Part shown: positions 50,582-59,087 of the stretch, piece by piece
Numbering within the stretch: the stretch's first letter is position 1
Layout of the letters: each line of letters begins with the position of its first letter
Assembly: GCA_903830945.1 (NCBI GenBank)
Contig: CAIKVT010000029.1
Coordinates: 185,278 to 249,277, forward strand
Source: an uncultured Elusimicrobia bacterium
GTDB taxonomy: Bacteria > Elusimicrobiota > Elusimicrobia > UBA1565 > UBA9628
Length of the DNA stretch: 64,000 bases
Direction of reading: 5' to 3'
Translations under genes and position numbers: made by a program
Notes under the pieces: model-generated
Told to the model about the DNA's origin: nothing
Databases searched by the model: none
What the model saw: the letters and a program-made list of their open reading frames with translations, nothing else

Positions 50582-50869
50582 ATGGCAAACATGAACAAGT
50601 CCCAAGGGCCGCACCCGCGCATCATCATTGGCCTGCCGGACATCCAAGACCAGATCCGGATGGTCAATCGACTCTCCGCAACGGCAGCCGAACCTGAGCT
50701 GGGACGTTGGGGCGATCTCGGGAACCTCCTCTGCGAACTCTACACACAACTGCAGCACAAGAAACAAGTCACCATATACCGATTCGGAAGCAAGAGCGCC
50801 TCCACCGCCGACGCCGCGCGGCAGCCAACCCGCCGCCACGGCCTAAAGACGCGACGACACCAGGAGTGA
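50582..50869 (+). CDS. Small protein of unknown function (95 residues)
   Basis: Soluble, no signal peptide or membrane segment. A central predicted helical part (DIQDQIRMVNRLSATAAE, WGDLGNLLCELYTQLQHKKQ) is followed by a basic, low-complexity tail (TRRHGLKTRRHQE). AGAGGA lies 4-9 bases before ATG. It is followed after 4 bases by another small gene. No family recognised; the basic tail could bind nucleic acid. Confidence 0.65.
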   Translation: MANMNKSQGPHPRIIIGLPDIQDQIRMVNRLSATAAEPELGRWGDLGNLLCELYTQLQHKKQVTIYRFGSKSASTADAARQPTRRHGLKTRRHQE

Positions 50870-50873
50870 GCTC

Positions 50874-51116
50874 ATGAAGACCCATAGAGTCCAAGACCAT
50901 GGCGAGCGTCACGACCATTCCAACGCCACGTCTGGAGTGCTCGCACAGACAAGAGAGAATCAAAAAGTGATCCAAGCCAGCATGAAGCGCTGGCAAAGTC
51001 ACAACAAATACGGCCGTTCCATAGGCCGCGGCCTGAGCGAAGCCGAATTAATCGACAAGGTGGCGGGCGAAACCGGCGCCAGCAAGAACCATATCCGCCG
51101 CTCGCTCAAGCCCTAA
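50874..51116 (+). CDS. Small protein with HU-like C-terminal motif (80 residues)
   Basis: His/Gln/Asn-rich first half, then SEAELIDKVAGETGASKNHIRRSL at the end, which follows the pattern of the first helix-turn-helix of HU/IHF proteins (x-E-L-I-x-x-V-A-x-x-x-G-x-S-K). The DNA-binding beta arms of HU are missing. GGAG lies 7 bases before ATG. Coupled to the preceding small gene. Function unknown. Confidence 0.65.
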   Translation: MKTHRVQDHGERHDHSNATSGVLAQTRENQKVIQASMKRWQSHNKYGRSIGRGLSEAELIDKVAGETGASKNHIRRSLKP

Positions 51117-51150
51117 GACTGACCAGGCGCAACGGCCGATTCGCCGCGAT

Positions 51151-52425
51151 TCAGCGACGGCGCTTACGGAAGCGGAACCGGCTAAAACGCCCGTGGACAC
51201 CACCCGCGGACTTATCCCCCGACTCAACCGGACCTGGCTGGCGGGGCGCGTGCGCGCCGTGATGCGATTGGCGGGCTGCGGGAGCGGAGACGGCGGGCTG
51301 CCTGGCGGCATAATCGAAACCCTCGATCTTACGACGCTCGATCCTGGCGCCCAACGCGCGCTCGATGTCGCGCACCATGGCCTCGTCATCGTGGGTGACG
51401 AAGGTGAAGGCATCGCCGGTCTTGGCGGCGCGGCCCGTGCGGCCGATGCGGTGGGTGTAGGCCTCAGTCGTGTCGGGCACGTCGAAATTAATCACGTGCG
51501 TGATCTGGGAGATGTCGATACCGCGCGAAGCGATATCGGTGGCGACCATGATGTTGAATTTTCCATCTCGGAAGCCCTCAAGCGCGGCCTTGCGCCGGTT
51601 CTGCGAAAGGTTTCCCTGCAGAGAGGTGGCGTCAAGGCCCTGGTCGTGCAGACGCTGGGCCAGACGCTTGGCGCGGTGCTTGGTGCGCGTGAAGATCAAC
51701 ACGGTCGATCCGCCGGCCTGCTCCAGGAGCTTCGTCAGCAGCGCGGCCTTCAGGTGCTCGACGACGGGGTAGAGGGCATGGGACACCGTGGCCAGCGGCA
51801 CGGTATGGTCGACCTGAACGGTGACCGGCTGGCGCAGGATTTCATGCGCGAGCTTGCGGATGTCGTCGGGCATCGTAGCCGAGAAGAGCAAGGTCTGCCG
51901 GTGCGCCGGAAGCTGCTTGAGGATCTTGCGGATATCGGGCAAAAATCCCATATCGAACATGCGGTCGGCCTCATCGACCACGAGGACATCCAGGCGCGAC
52001 GGCTTGAAGACGCCGTGCTGCAGATGGTCGAGCAGTCGCCCCGGACAGGCCACGACGATCTCGACGCCGCTCCTAAGGCCGCTGACCTGGGGACCGGCGC
52101 CGACCCCGCCATAAACGGTGATACTGCGCAGCCCGGTCTGCCGTCCGAGCTCACGGAAGGCCTCCTGAATCTGGTCGGCCAGTTCGCGCGTGGGCGCGAG
52201 GATCAGGGCGCGCGTGACATTGCGGGACCCCGTGAGCAAGCGCTGAAGGATGGGCAAGGCGAAGGCAGCGGTCTTGCCGGTCCCGGTCTGCGCCAGGCCC
52301 ATCACATCGCGGCCTTGAAGGATAGGCGCCATGGACTGCAGTTGGATGGGCGTCGGCTTGGAATAGCCGAGCGCGCGGATGCCGGCGGAAATCTTGGGGT
52401 CGAAGTTGAAAGAAGAGAAACCCAT
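51151..52425 (-). CDS. rhlE: DEAD-box RNA helicase, RhlE type
   Basis: ATP-dependent RNA unwinding in ribosome assembly or decay. Q motif and motif I AQTGTGKTAAF, PTRELADQI, DEAD as VVDEADRMFDMGF, SAT in FSATMP, TDIASRGIDISQITHVINFD and HRIGRTGR. 424 residues, ending in an Arg-rich tail (HGRFSRFRFRKRRR). A TATAAT box lies at 52478-52483, with a leader of ~45 bases. Confidence 0.95.
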   Translation of the reverse strand: MGFSSFNFDPKISAGIRALGYSKPTPIQLQSMAPILQGRDVMGLAQTGTGKTAAFALPILQRLLTGSRNVTRALILAPTRELADQIQEAFRELGRQTGLRSITVYGGVGAGPQVSGLRSGVEIVVACPGRLLDHLQHGVFKPSRLDVLVVDEADRMFDMGFLPDIRKILKQLPAHRQTLLFSATMPDDIRKLAHEILRQPVTVQVDHTVPLATVSHALYPVVEHLKAALLTKLLEQAGGSTVLIFTRTKHRAKRLAQRLHDQGLDATSLQGNLSQNRRKAALEGFRDGKFNIMVATDIASRGIDISQITHVINFDVPDTTEAYTHRIGRTGRAAKTGDAFTFVTHDDEAMVRDIERALGARIERRKIEGFDYAARQPAVSAPAARQSHHGAHAPRQPGPVESGDKSAGGVHGRFSRFRFRKRRR

Positions 52426-52533
52426 GGTATCGTCGCGCTTCGTGGAGGGTGCGCTGCGGCGCGGAGCGAGAAAGGCTATTATAGCAATAAAGACACCGGC
52501 GCCTGGATAGCGTCCACGGCTCCAGCGATGGGT

Positions 52534-53220
52534 CTATTCAGAAGCCCTAAGAGCCGGCTCCCTGAAAACCGGATTCAGCCGCTGCGGCACCTCGGATGAA
52601 CTCCCCTCATCCCAAGCCGCGACCCAAAGCCTAGCCGTACTTAAATAAAACGCATAAGCGGCAAACCCCAACAAAACTCCGGCCAAAACATCCACGACGA
52701 GATGCTGCTTGATGAGCAACGTGGAAGCCGAGATCAGCCCCACGACGAAGAAAATCGGCACGCTCCACCGCGGGGAAAGAAAGCGCCGCAATACCAGGCC
52801 CGTATATAGTGAATTGGCCACGTGAAGGCAGGGCAGAATACAACAGCCGGCGTCCACTCGATAAAGCCCCTGGACGGCGAGGACGCTGAAGGTCGTTCCT
52901 GTCAGAACCGGATGGATGATTCGCGTGGGAAAGAAATAAAAGATGGGCCAAGCGACAATGAATTGGATCAAAAAACCCGCGGCAATCCTGACGAAAAGGC
53001 GCGTATCATTGAGGACCGTCGGAAAGAGGAATGGGACAAGACAAAATGGATAGTACAAGAGATAAGCCCAAATCCAGACGGGGCTCAAAGGGATCCAACG
53101 GTCCAATGATAGGGAAATATCATAATACCTGTTCTGCGCCAGGATGTAGTAGTCCAACCCAAAAAAACCGGTCGTCAACAGGACGATTATGATAAAGGCG
53201 ATGACTAGTTTTGCCTTCAT
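52534..53220 (-). CDS. PAP2-like membrane phosphatase
   Basis: Six transmembrane helices with the phosphatase motifs in relaxed form: PCLHVANSLYTGL (usual P-S-x-H motif) and STLLIKQHLVVDVLAGVLLGF (S-x6-H-x4-D). Such enzymes act on lipid phosphates at the membrane (inositol-phosphorylceramide synthase-like subgroup). The first Cys in place of Ser is unusual. ATG 53220 begins the first helix; an ATG six codons earlier is possible. A TATAAT box (53250-53255) precedes it. Confidence 0.8.
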   Translation of the reverse strand: MKAKLVIAFIIIVLLTTGFFGLDYYILAQNRYYDISLSLDRWIPLSPVWIWAYLLYYPFCLVPFLFPTVLNDTRLFVRIAAGFLIQFIVAWPIFYFFPTRIIHPVLTGTTFSVLAVQGLYRVDAGCCILPCLHVANSLYTGLVLRRFLSPRWSVPIFFVVGLISASTLLIKQHLVVDVLAGVLLGFAAYAFYLSTARLWVAAWDEGSSSEVPQRLNPVFREPALRASE

Positions 53221-53328
53221 GGCGTGTACCCCATTCATGCCGGGAATTGATTATACGATTTATAGATAGACACAGATGCGCGTGTCCGACATCAATCCCT
53301 ATAGGTTCATGGCAACAATTCTGAAAGC

Positions 53329-54357
53329 CTAAAGCCGCAGCAGCACCATCTTCATAGGCGGGCGGCCATCAGGGCTAGGAAAATCGCTTTCCGGCGCGAG
53401 CCACTCCACGGAACGGATCGGGTGGCCGGCTTTACGAGCGCTGCGCTCCAACTGTTCCAGCCAGACCTCGCGCGCGGCCTGCGCCGCGTTGTTGCAACAG
53501 ATCAACGCCCCGCCCTCGGCGACACAGAGCAGGGCGGGCTTAAATACCGCCGGATAATCACAGACCAGGTCCACCACCCCGAATGGACTCTGGGCATAGC
53601 GAGGCGGGTCAAGAAACACTAAGTCGAAACGCTGCTGCTCCAATTTCAAAAACGGCGGCAAGCGCCGGCCCCGCACGACCTGACTCTGACCCAGCCCGGA
53701 GAACTGACGCATAGCGGCGAAGGCATCGCTCTGCACAAACCGCAACTGGATGGGCAAGTCGTTGAGCCGGGCATTCTCCTCACCGACCGCGAGACTCGAT
53801 TGCGAAAAATCCACATTCACCACGGAACTCGCCCCGGCCTTGGCCGCGGCAACGCCCACGCCGCATGTGTAGGCGAAGACATTGAGCAGCGACTTGCCCG
53901 CCGCCTCACGCAGCACACGGCGGCGCGCGACGCGCAGATCGAGGAAGAGCCAAGGGTCCTGGCCCGCGTGCCGTCCCTGGATGCGGTAAGCGACGCCCAG
54001 CTCCCGTGCTTGGCGCGGCGCCATAGCAGCGGCCAGCCGCTCGGGCGAAAGCGTGTTGGCGATACGGGAATTAGGCCGGCTGCGATCGTTATAGACCAAA
54101 GTCAAACCCGGCAAGGCCTGAGCGTAGAAGGCCTCCAGCACCGCCAGTTGGGACGGCGACAGCAGGCTGTGGAAGCTCTGCACAAGCAGCAAGTCGCCAT
54201 AACGATCCACCGTCAACCCCGCCTGGCCCTCCGCGGTGCCATGGAACAACCGATAGGCGTCTGTATCTTCGGCGTGCAGCCGACGCAACAGCTCGATGCG
54301 GCGATCCAGAGCGGCGGCCAGAAGGACGCAAAGGGCATCAGGCATATTGAGCAGCAT
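53329..54357 (-). CDS. RlmI-like SAM-dependent rRNA methyltransferase without PUA domain
   Basis: Conserved core: EDTDAYRLFHGTAEGQAGLTVDRYGDLLLVQSF, SAM site LNVFAYTCGVGVAAAKAGASSVVNVDFSQ, and LVFLDPPRYAQSPFGVVD. These match the Class I methyltransferases of the RlmI/RlmK type (m5C in 23S rRNA). The N-terminal PUA domain of RlmI is missing. The start is uncertain (54357 or 54345); the frame is open further upstream but would overlap the divergent acyltransferase gene. 342 residues. Confidence 0.85.
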   Translation of the reverse strand: MLLNMPDALCVLLAAALDRRIELLRRLHAEDTDAYRLFHGTAEGQAGLTVDRYGDLLLVQSFHSLLSPSQLAVLEAFYAQALPGLTLVYNDRSRPNSRIANTLSPERLAAAMAPRQARELGVAYRIQGRHAGQDPWLFLDLRVARRRVLREAAGKSLLNVFAYTCGVGVAAAKAGASSVVNVDFSQSSLAVGEENARLNDLPIQLRFVQSDAFAAMRQFSGLGQSQVVRGRRLPPFLKLEQQRFDLVFLDPPRYAQSPFGVVDLVCDYPAVFKPALLCVAEGGALICCNNAAQAAREVWLEQLERSARKAGHPIRSVEWLAPESDFPSPDGRPPMKMVLLRL

Positions 54358-54414
54358 TATAGCACGGTGTCTTGGTCCCGCCGCCAAAGTGATAAAATAG
54401 TGGAGGTTCATCCA

Positions 54415-55314
54415 GTGTCCATCTTCCTTTCCGCGCCTCTCCGGGTCATCCTCTTCATCGGCGGGCTCACCGCCGCGCTCCTGCCGCGGCAGGCCGAACT
54501 CTGGCTCGGCAGGCAGCTGGGACGCCTGGTGCTTGCCTGCGGCGGCTTCAAACGTCGGATCGCCTATGACAATATCCGTCACTGCCTACCCGAGCTGGGT
54601 CCAAAAGGCTGGCAGTCCCTGCTTGACCAGAACTTCGAGCACTACGGCATGCTCTTCTTCGAATTCCTGCACTTCTTCTGTCCGCAGCAAGGACACTACC
54701 GCAGCTACGCCCGGCGCGTCAGCAGGCTCGAAGGCAGGGAGCATTGGGAGCAGGCCCACGCGAAAGGCAAGGGCGTCATCTTCGTCGCCTGCCACGTCGG
54801 CTTCTGGGAGATGCTGGCCGCTGCCGGCGGACTAGCGGGATTGGCGCCGCTCGTGGTGACGAAAGTCCTCAAACCGGAATGGCTGCATCGCCAGATCACC
54901 GCTTGCCGCCTATCCACCGGCGTGCGCGCCGCTTACCATCCAGGTTCAGTGCCCCAGGTCCTAAGAGAGCTGCGGCAGGGCGGATCCGTCGCATTCATGA
55001 ACGACCAGTACGCCGGGCCGCCGATGGGCATCCCGGTCCCGTTCTTCGGCGTCAAGCCCAACACCCTGGCTGCCATAGCGCCGATCGCCCAAAGAACGGG
55101 CGCCGCGATCGTGCCCGTCTCCTGCTACCGCGACGAGAACGGAGTCTCAGTCGTGGTCATCGAACACGAACTAGACTTGGGACCGGCTTTATCCGACACC
55201 GAGAAGACCACCGCGATCCTAGCCGCGAAAATAGAGGCCTGGGTGCGCCAGCACCCCGACCAGTGGCTATGGATCCACCGCCGGTTCAAAAACGTGGTCT
55301 GGCCCGATGGGTGA
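54415..55314 (+). CDS. LpxL-like lipid acyltransferase
   Basis: Adds a secondary acyl chain to lipid A or a related lipid. N-terminal membrane helix, KGVIFVACHVGFWEMLAAAGGLAG (H-x4-E catalytic motif), LRQGGSVAFMNDQYAGPPMGIPVPFFG, and the C-terminal PDQWLWIHRRFK (typical P-E-Q-W-x-W-x-H-x-R). 299 residues. GTG start with GGAGG 8 bases upstream and a TAAAAT box; the open frame continuing upstream is only the reverse of the methyltransferase gene. Confidence 0.93.
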   Translation: MSIFLSAPLRVILFIGGLTAALLPRQAELWLGRQLGRLVLACGGFKRRIAYDNIRHCLPELGPKGWQSLLDQNFEHYGMLFFEFLHFFCPQQGHYRSYARRVSRLEGREHWEQAHAKGKGVIFVACHVGFWEMLAAAGGLAGLAPLVVTKVLKPEWLHRQITACRLSTGVRAAYHPGSVPQVLRELRQGGSVAFMNDQYAGPPMGIPVPFFGVKPNTLAAIAPIAQRTGAAIVPVSCYRDENGVSVVVIEHELDLGPALSDTEKTTAILAAKIEAWVRQHPDQWLWIHRRFKNVVWPDG

Positions 55315-55355
55315 CGTCGACCGGGGCTGAGCACCCTGCGGCCACCGCCTTCTCC

Positions 55356-56438
55356 TCAGACGAGGCGCGCCAGTTCGGCCTGGGCTTCCGCGGCGAAACC
55401 TTCCAGCAGTTCGCGCGTGGAGACGATCTCGTGCACCCGGGAGACATTGGACCCCGCGAAGACCACCGCGTGGTCAAGGTCTCCCCTCACCGCGTTGAAC
55501 AGGGCCTTGGCGATGCAATAGGGAGCCGTGCGCGGATCACAGGTCTTGAGACACTGGTAACCGCAATGGAACGGCTCACCTTCCCCGCGCAGAAGACGGT
55601 CAACGAAAGGCGTGCGGATGGCCCGGCCCGGCATACCGACAGGACTGTCGATGATGACCACGTCCTCCGGCCGCGCCGATAAATAAAGATCCTTGAATGA
55701 CTGCGCAACCGAGCACTCATGAGTGGCCACCAGGCGAGTGGCGATCTGCACGCCGGAAGCTCCCAAAGCAAAGAAACGGGCCGCGTCCTTGCCGTCAAAG
55801 ATTCCACCCGCCGCGATGACAGGCACCGGGGAGTCCGCGCAATCCCGCGCGACCGCCAGGACCTCGCGAACCAGCTCCTCCAGGACTCCCGGGGCCGGGG
55901 GCTGCAAGTCGCGCTTATGGAAACCAAGATGTCCGCCGGCCATCGGGCCTTCCACGATGAATGCATCGGGGATCCGCCCATAGCGCTTCTTCCAACTCCG
56001 CGCGATGATGGCGGCGGCCCGGCCGGATGAGACGATCGGGATGAGCCGAGTGTCGGTCCCCTCCGCGTGCTGGGGCAAGGACAGGGGCAGTCCGGCTCCC
56101 GAGGCGATAAAATCCGCCCCGGCTTGGGCCGCCGTACGCGCAAGATCATCGTAGTTGGTCAGCGCTCCAAGGATGTTGATGCCAACGACTCCCTTGGTAG
56201 CGGCCTTGGCCTTGCAGATCTCTTCGCGCAGGGCATTGCGCGAGGCGGCCGGATAATCGCTCTCGTTCTCCGGAGTGCCGTAGCCCAAAGCCACGCCCGC
56301 GATAGTACCGGCGGCCCCGCAGTCCGCCACGGCTGCCGCCAGGGTGGCGGTGGACACCATGACTCCCATGCCGCCCTGGACGATGGGCAACTCGACTTTC
56401 AGGTCTCCGATGAGGAGCGGACGCAGTCCTCTTGACAT
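55356..56438 (-). CDS. Nitronate monooxygenase (NMO/2-nitropropane dioxygenase family)
   Basis: FMN enzyme family that oxidises nitronates, or enoyl-ACP reductase II relatives. ELPIVQGGMGVMVSTATLAAAVADCGAAGTIAG, GVVGINILGA, EGPMAGGHLGFH (phosphate-binding and catalytic His), PVIAAGGIFDGKDAARFFALGASGVQIATRLVAT. 360 residues. ATG 56438 follows GGGAGG closely. A late Cys-rich segment (CGYQCLKTCDPRTAPYC) is typical for one NMO subgroup. Convergent with the acyltransferase gene. Confidence 0.92.
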   Translation of the reverse strand: MSRGLRPLLIGDLKVELPIVQGGMGVMVSTATLAAAVADCGAAGTIAGVALGYGTPENESDYPAASRNALREEICKAKAATKGVVGINILGALTNYDDLARTAAQAGADFIASGAGLPLSLPQHAEGTDTRLIPIVSSGRAAAIIARSWKKRYGRIPDAFIVEGPMAGGHLGFHKRDLQPPAPGVLEELVREVLAVARDCADSPVPVIAAGGIFDGKDAARFFALGASGVQIATRLVATHECSVAQSFKDLYLSARPEDVVIIDSPVGMPGRAIRTPFVDRLLRGEGEPFHCGYQCLKTCDPRTAPYCIAKALFNAVRGDLDHAVVFAGSNVSRVHEIVSTRELLEGFAAEAQAELARLV

Positions 56439-56625
56439 AAACCTCCCGCTAAGATCTTCCCGCAGCAACGAGCAGAAGGCTTGCTCGCGATGGGCCTTTT
56501 CGGCGGCCTTACGAAGATGGAAGCACCCTCGACCGCCATAATTATTTTAGCAAAATTCGACGACTACAAAACTGACACCGTCTGATTCTAGAGAAAACGA
56601 CAAAATTCCCGGCCCGGCCCACACA

Positions 56626-58839
56626 TCAAGACCCTCGGGGAAGCACCATGAAAGACGCCTCAAGACCCCCGACCGAAGAGTCGCCCACGAAAAGATGAAA
56701 GCGGCCGGGCTCGACCTGAAACCGGCCATCCAGAGCGTAGAAGCCCAACTCCTCCGGCCCCAGCTCGAACTCCACGACACGAGCCTCTCCAGGGGCCAAG
56801 CTCACGCGCTGGAAGCCCTTAAGCTCACGGACCGGCCGGGCCACGCTGGCAGCCAGGTCACGGATGTAGAGCTGGACCACCTCGTCGCCGGCACGCCGTC
56901 CGTTGTTCTCCACCTGGACCGAGACCTTGAGCCGCCCGTCTACAGGGATGGAGCCGGCGCTAAGGCTTAGATCGGACAGGACGAAGTCGGTATAACTCAA
57001 GCCGTAGCCAAAAGGATAGAGCGGGGAGGACGGCACATCCAGATATTTCGAGGTGTACTTATTCGTCTCGTCGGTAGGCCGGCCCGTGCTCTTATGATTG
57101 TAATAGAGCGGCTCCTGCCCCACGCTGCGCGGGAATGTGGCCGGCAGTTTTCCTCCGGGGTTCACGCCGCCGAAGAGCACATCGGCCACCGCAGGACCAC
57201 CCTGGGTGCCTGGTTGCCAGGCCTCGAGCAGGGCCAAGGTCGCCTCGGCGAGCCCGGTCAATGCGAGAGGCCGGCCATTGACGAGCACGACGGCGGTAGG
57301 CAGGCCCAACGCGGCCAATCGCCGTGCCAGCTCCAGTTGCCGGCCAGGCAGACCGATGTCGGATCGTGAGGAGGCCTCCCCGCTCATGTCCGGGCCCTCG
57401 CCCAACACCAAAATCACGGCCCGGCTCTTCCTGGCAATCTCCAGGGCCTGCGCAATGCCCTCGCTCCCGCCGCCCTGGACCTCGCAGCCGCGCGCGAACA
57501 TCACTTGGGTCTTAGGAGAGACCGCGGCGCGGATACCGTCGAGTATGCTGACCGCGTCCTGGGCCCGACCGTCCCCGGTCCACGCACCCAAGAGCGCCGC
57601 CTTGTCCTCGGCCAGGGGACCGATCACGGCCAGAACGTCCAGGTCCTTGGCCAAAGGCAGGACCCCATCCTTGTTGCGCAGAAGGACCATGCTCCGGCCC
57701 GCGGCCTCACGCGCCGCGCGCAGATTCTCTGAAGAGAGCAAAAACTTCTCCCTTGCCTCGTCCGCGTAAGGCCGCTCAAAAAGACCGGCCCGGAACTTGA
57801 CTCGCAGGATACGGCGAACGGCCTCATCCAAGACCTTCTCAGACAGACGCTTCGCCTTAAAGAGCGCGGGGCCATGCTCGCCGTAGAGACGGCTGACCAT
57901 CTCCATGTCCACTCCGGCGCTCAAAGCCTTGCGCGCGGCTTCGGAGCCATCAGCGACAAAGCCGTGGGCGATGAGCTCCTGCACTGAAGTATAGTCGCTG
58001 ACCACGAAGCCATCGAATCCCCACTCCTTGCGTAGGACCTGGGTCAAAGTGAAGGGATTGGCCGAAGAGGGGACGCCTCCCAGATCGTTTAATGCGCTCA
58101 TGAAAGTCCCCACTCCGGCCTGCACCGCGGCGCGAAAAGGCGGGAAGTACACGTTGCGCAGCGTGCTCTCGGAAACCTCAGTGGTATTGTAGTCACGGCC
58201 GGCCTCGGCCGCGCCATAAGCAGCCCAATGCTTGGCGCAGGCTAAAACCTTATCTGGAGCCGAGTAATCCAGGCCCTGGAAGCCTTGAACGCGCGCGCGG
58301 GCCAACGCGGAGCCAAGATAGGGGTCCTCCCCAGAACCCTCAGCAATGCGCCCCCAGCGCGCGTCGCGCGCGATGTCCACCATGGGCGCGAAAGTCCAGC
58401 GCACGCCGGCGGCAGAGGCCTCGTCCGCGGCGACGGCCGCGTCACGCTGCGCCACGGCCGGGTCGAAACTCGCGGCCTCGGCCAAGGGAATCGGGAAAAC
58501 CGTTCGATAGCCATGGATGACATCAAAGCCGAAGAGGATGGGGATATTGAGCCGGGAGCCCTCGACCGCGGCCTTCTGAAGTTCGTTGACCCGCCTGGCT
58601 CCACGCACGTTGAGAACCGAGCCCAGCCGGCCCTGGCGCGCTAAGTCGAAGTGCTCGGGCCGGGCTGCGCCTTCGGCCTCACCATCGAGTTGCTGGAGTT
58701 GGCCAAGCTTCTCTGCGACCGTCATGCGGCGCAGCAACGCTTCGACGCGCCGCTCGACATCAGCTGAAGGCAGCGCGCCCCAGGCACTCCATGGCGTGGC
58801 AAGCGTCAAACAGACTGCGGCTAGAATAAATCCATGCAA
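56626..58839 (-). CDS. bglX: Exported glycoside hydrolase family 3 beta-glucosidase (BglX-like)
   Basis: Signal peptide (HGFILAAVCLTLATPWSAWG), GH3 N-terminal barrel (LFGFDVIHGYRTVFPIPLAEAASFD, KHWAAYGAAEAGRDYN), nucleophile Asp in FDGFVVSDYTSV (~277), GH3 C-terminal domain (VLGEGPDMSGEASSRSDIGLPGRQ with the acid/base region) and a fibronectin-III-like end (GYGLSYTDFVLSDLSL ... ELGPEELGFYALDGRFQVEPG). 737 residues, normal. Start TTG 58839 with GGGGG upstream. Periplasmic sugar release is inferred. Confidence 0.95.
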   Translation of the reverse strand: MHGFILAAVCLTLATPWSAWGALPSADVERRVEALLRRMTVAEKLGQLQQLDGEAEGAARPEHFDLARQGRLGSVLNVRGARRVNELQKAAVEGSRLNIPILFGFDVIHGYRTVFPIPLAEAASFDPAVAQRDAAVAADEASAAGVRWTFAPMVDIARDARWGRIAEGSGEDPYLGSALARARVQGFQGLDYSAPDKVLACAKHWAAYGAAEAGRDYNTTEVSESTLRNVYFPPFRAAVQAGVGTFMSALNDLGGVPSSANPFTLTQVLRKEWGFDGFVVSDYTSVQELIAHGFVADGSEAARKALSAGVDMEMVSRLYGEHGPALFKAKRLSEKVLDEAVRRILRVKFRAGLFERPYADEAREKFLLSSENLRAAREAAGRSMVLLRNKDGVLPLAKDLDVLAVIGPLAEDKAALLGAWTGDGRAQDAVSILDGIRAAVSPKTQVMFARGCEVQGGGSEGIAQALEIARKSRAVILVLGEGPDMSGEASSRSDIGLPGRQLELARRLAALGLPTAVVLVNGRPLALTGLAEATLALLEAWQPGTQGGPAVADVLFGGVNPGGKLPATFPRSVGQEPLYYNHKSTGRPTDETNKYTSKYLDVPSSPLYPFGYGLSYTDFVLSDLSLSAGSIPVDGRLKVSVQVENNGRRAGDEVVQLYIRDLAASVARPVRELKGFQRVSLAPGEARVVEFELGPEELGFYALDGRFQVEPGRFHLFVGDSSVGGLEASFMVLPRGS

Positions 58840-58864
58840 GATGCCCCCGATCTGACTTAAGCAC

Positions 58865-58894
58865 AGTCTAAACAGGACCCCAGAGCCCTGTCAA
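58865..58894 (-). promoter_or_regulatory. Promoter of the GH3 gene
   Basis: Minus strand TTGACA (58889-58894), 18 bases, TAGACT (58865-58870); start codon 58839 lies ~20 bases downstream of the predicted transcript start. Confidence 0.6.
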
Positions 58895-59037
58895 TAGACT
58901 GTGAAAGACAGGGCCCAGATCCTTAACGGGGCTGGGCCCCTTACAATAGCGTCTAGACGTCTACCAGTTGATATTGCCGGTCTTCAATGAATCGAGTAGA
59001 CGGGGCCGCGATCCATTCGCATGCTGGGCACACTAAG

Positions 59038-59069
59038 AAGCTGCCCGCCGCTTCCGCGGCGGGCAGCTT
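59038..59069 (-). terminator. Terminator after the low-complexity exported protein gene
   Basis: Perfect 14-base arms aagctgcccgccgc and gcggcgggcagctt around a TTCC loop. On the minus strand it is followed by CTTAGTG and lies 19 bases after the stop at 59088. The T-run is short. Confidence 0.65.
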
Positions 59070-59087
59070 TATGAACGGAAGATAAGG

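Noticed and set aside
53800..54414. 205-codon upstream extension of the acyltransferase frame
   Set aside because: It is antisense to the RlmI-like gene; the acyltransferase has a GTG with GGAGG at 54415 and starts there like its family.
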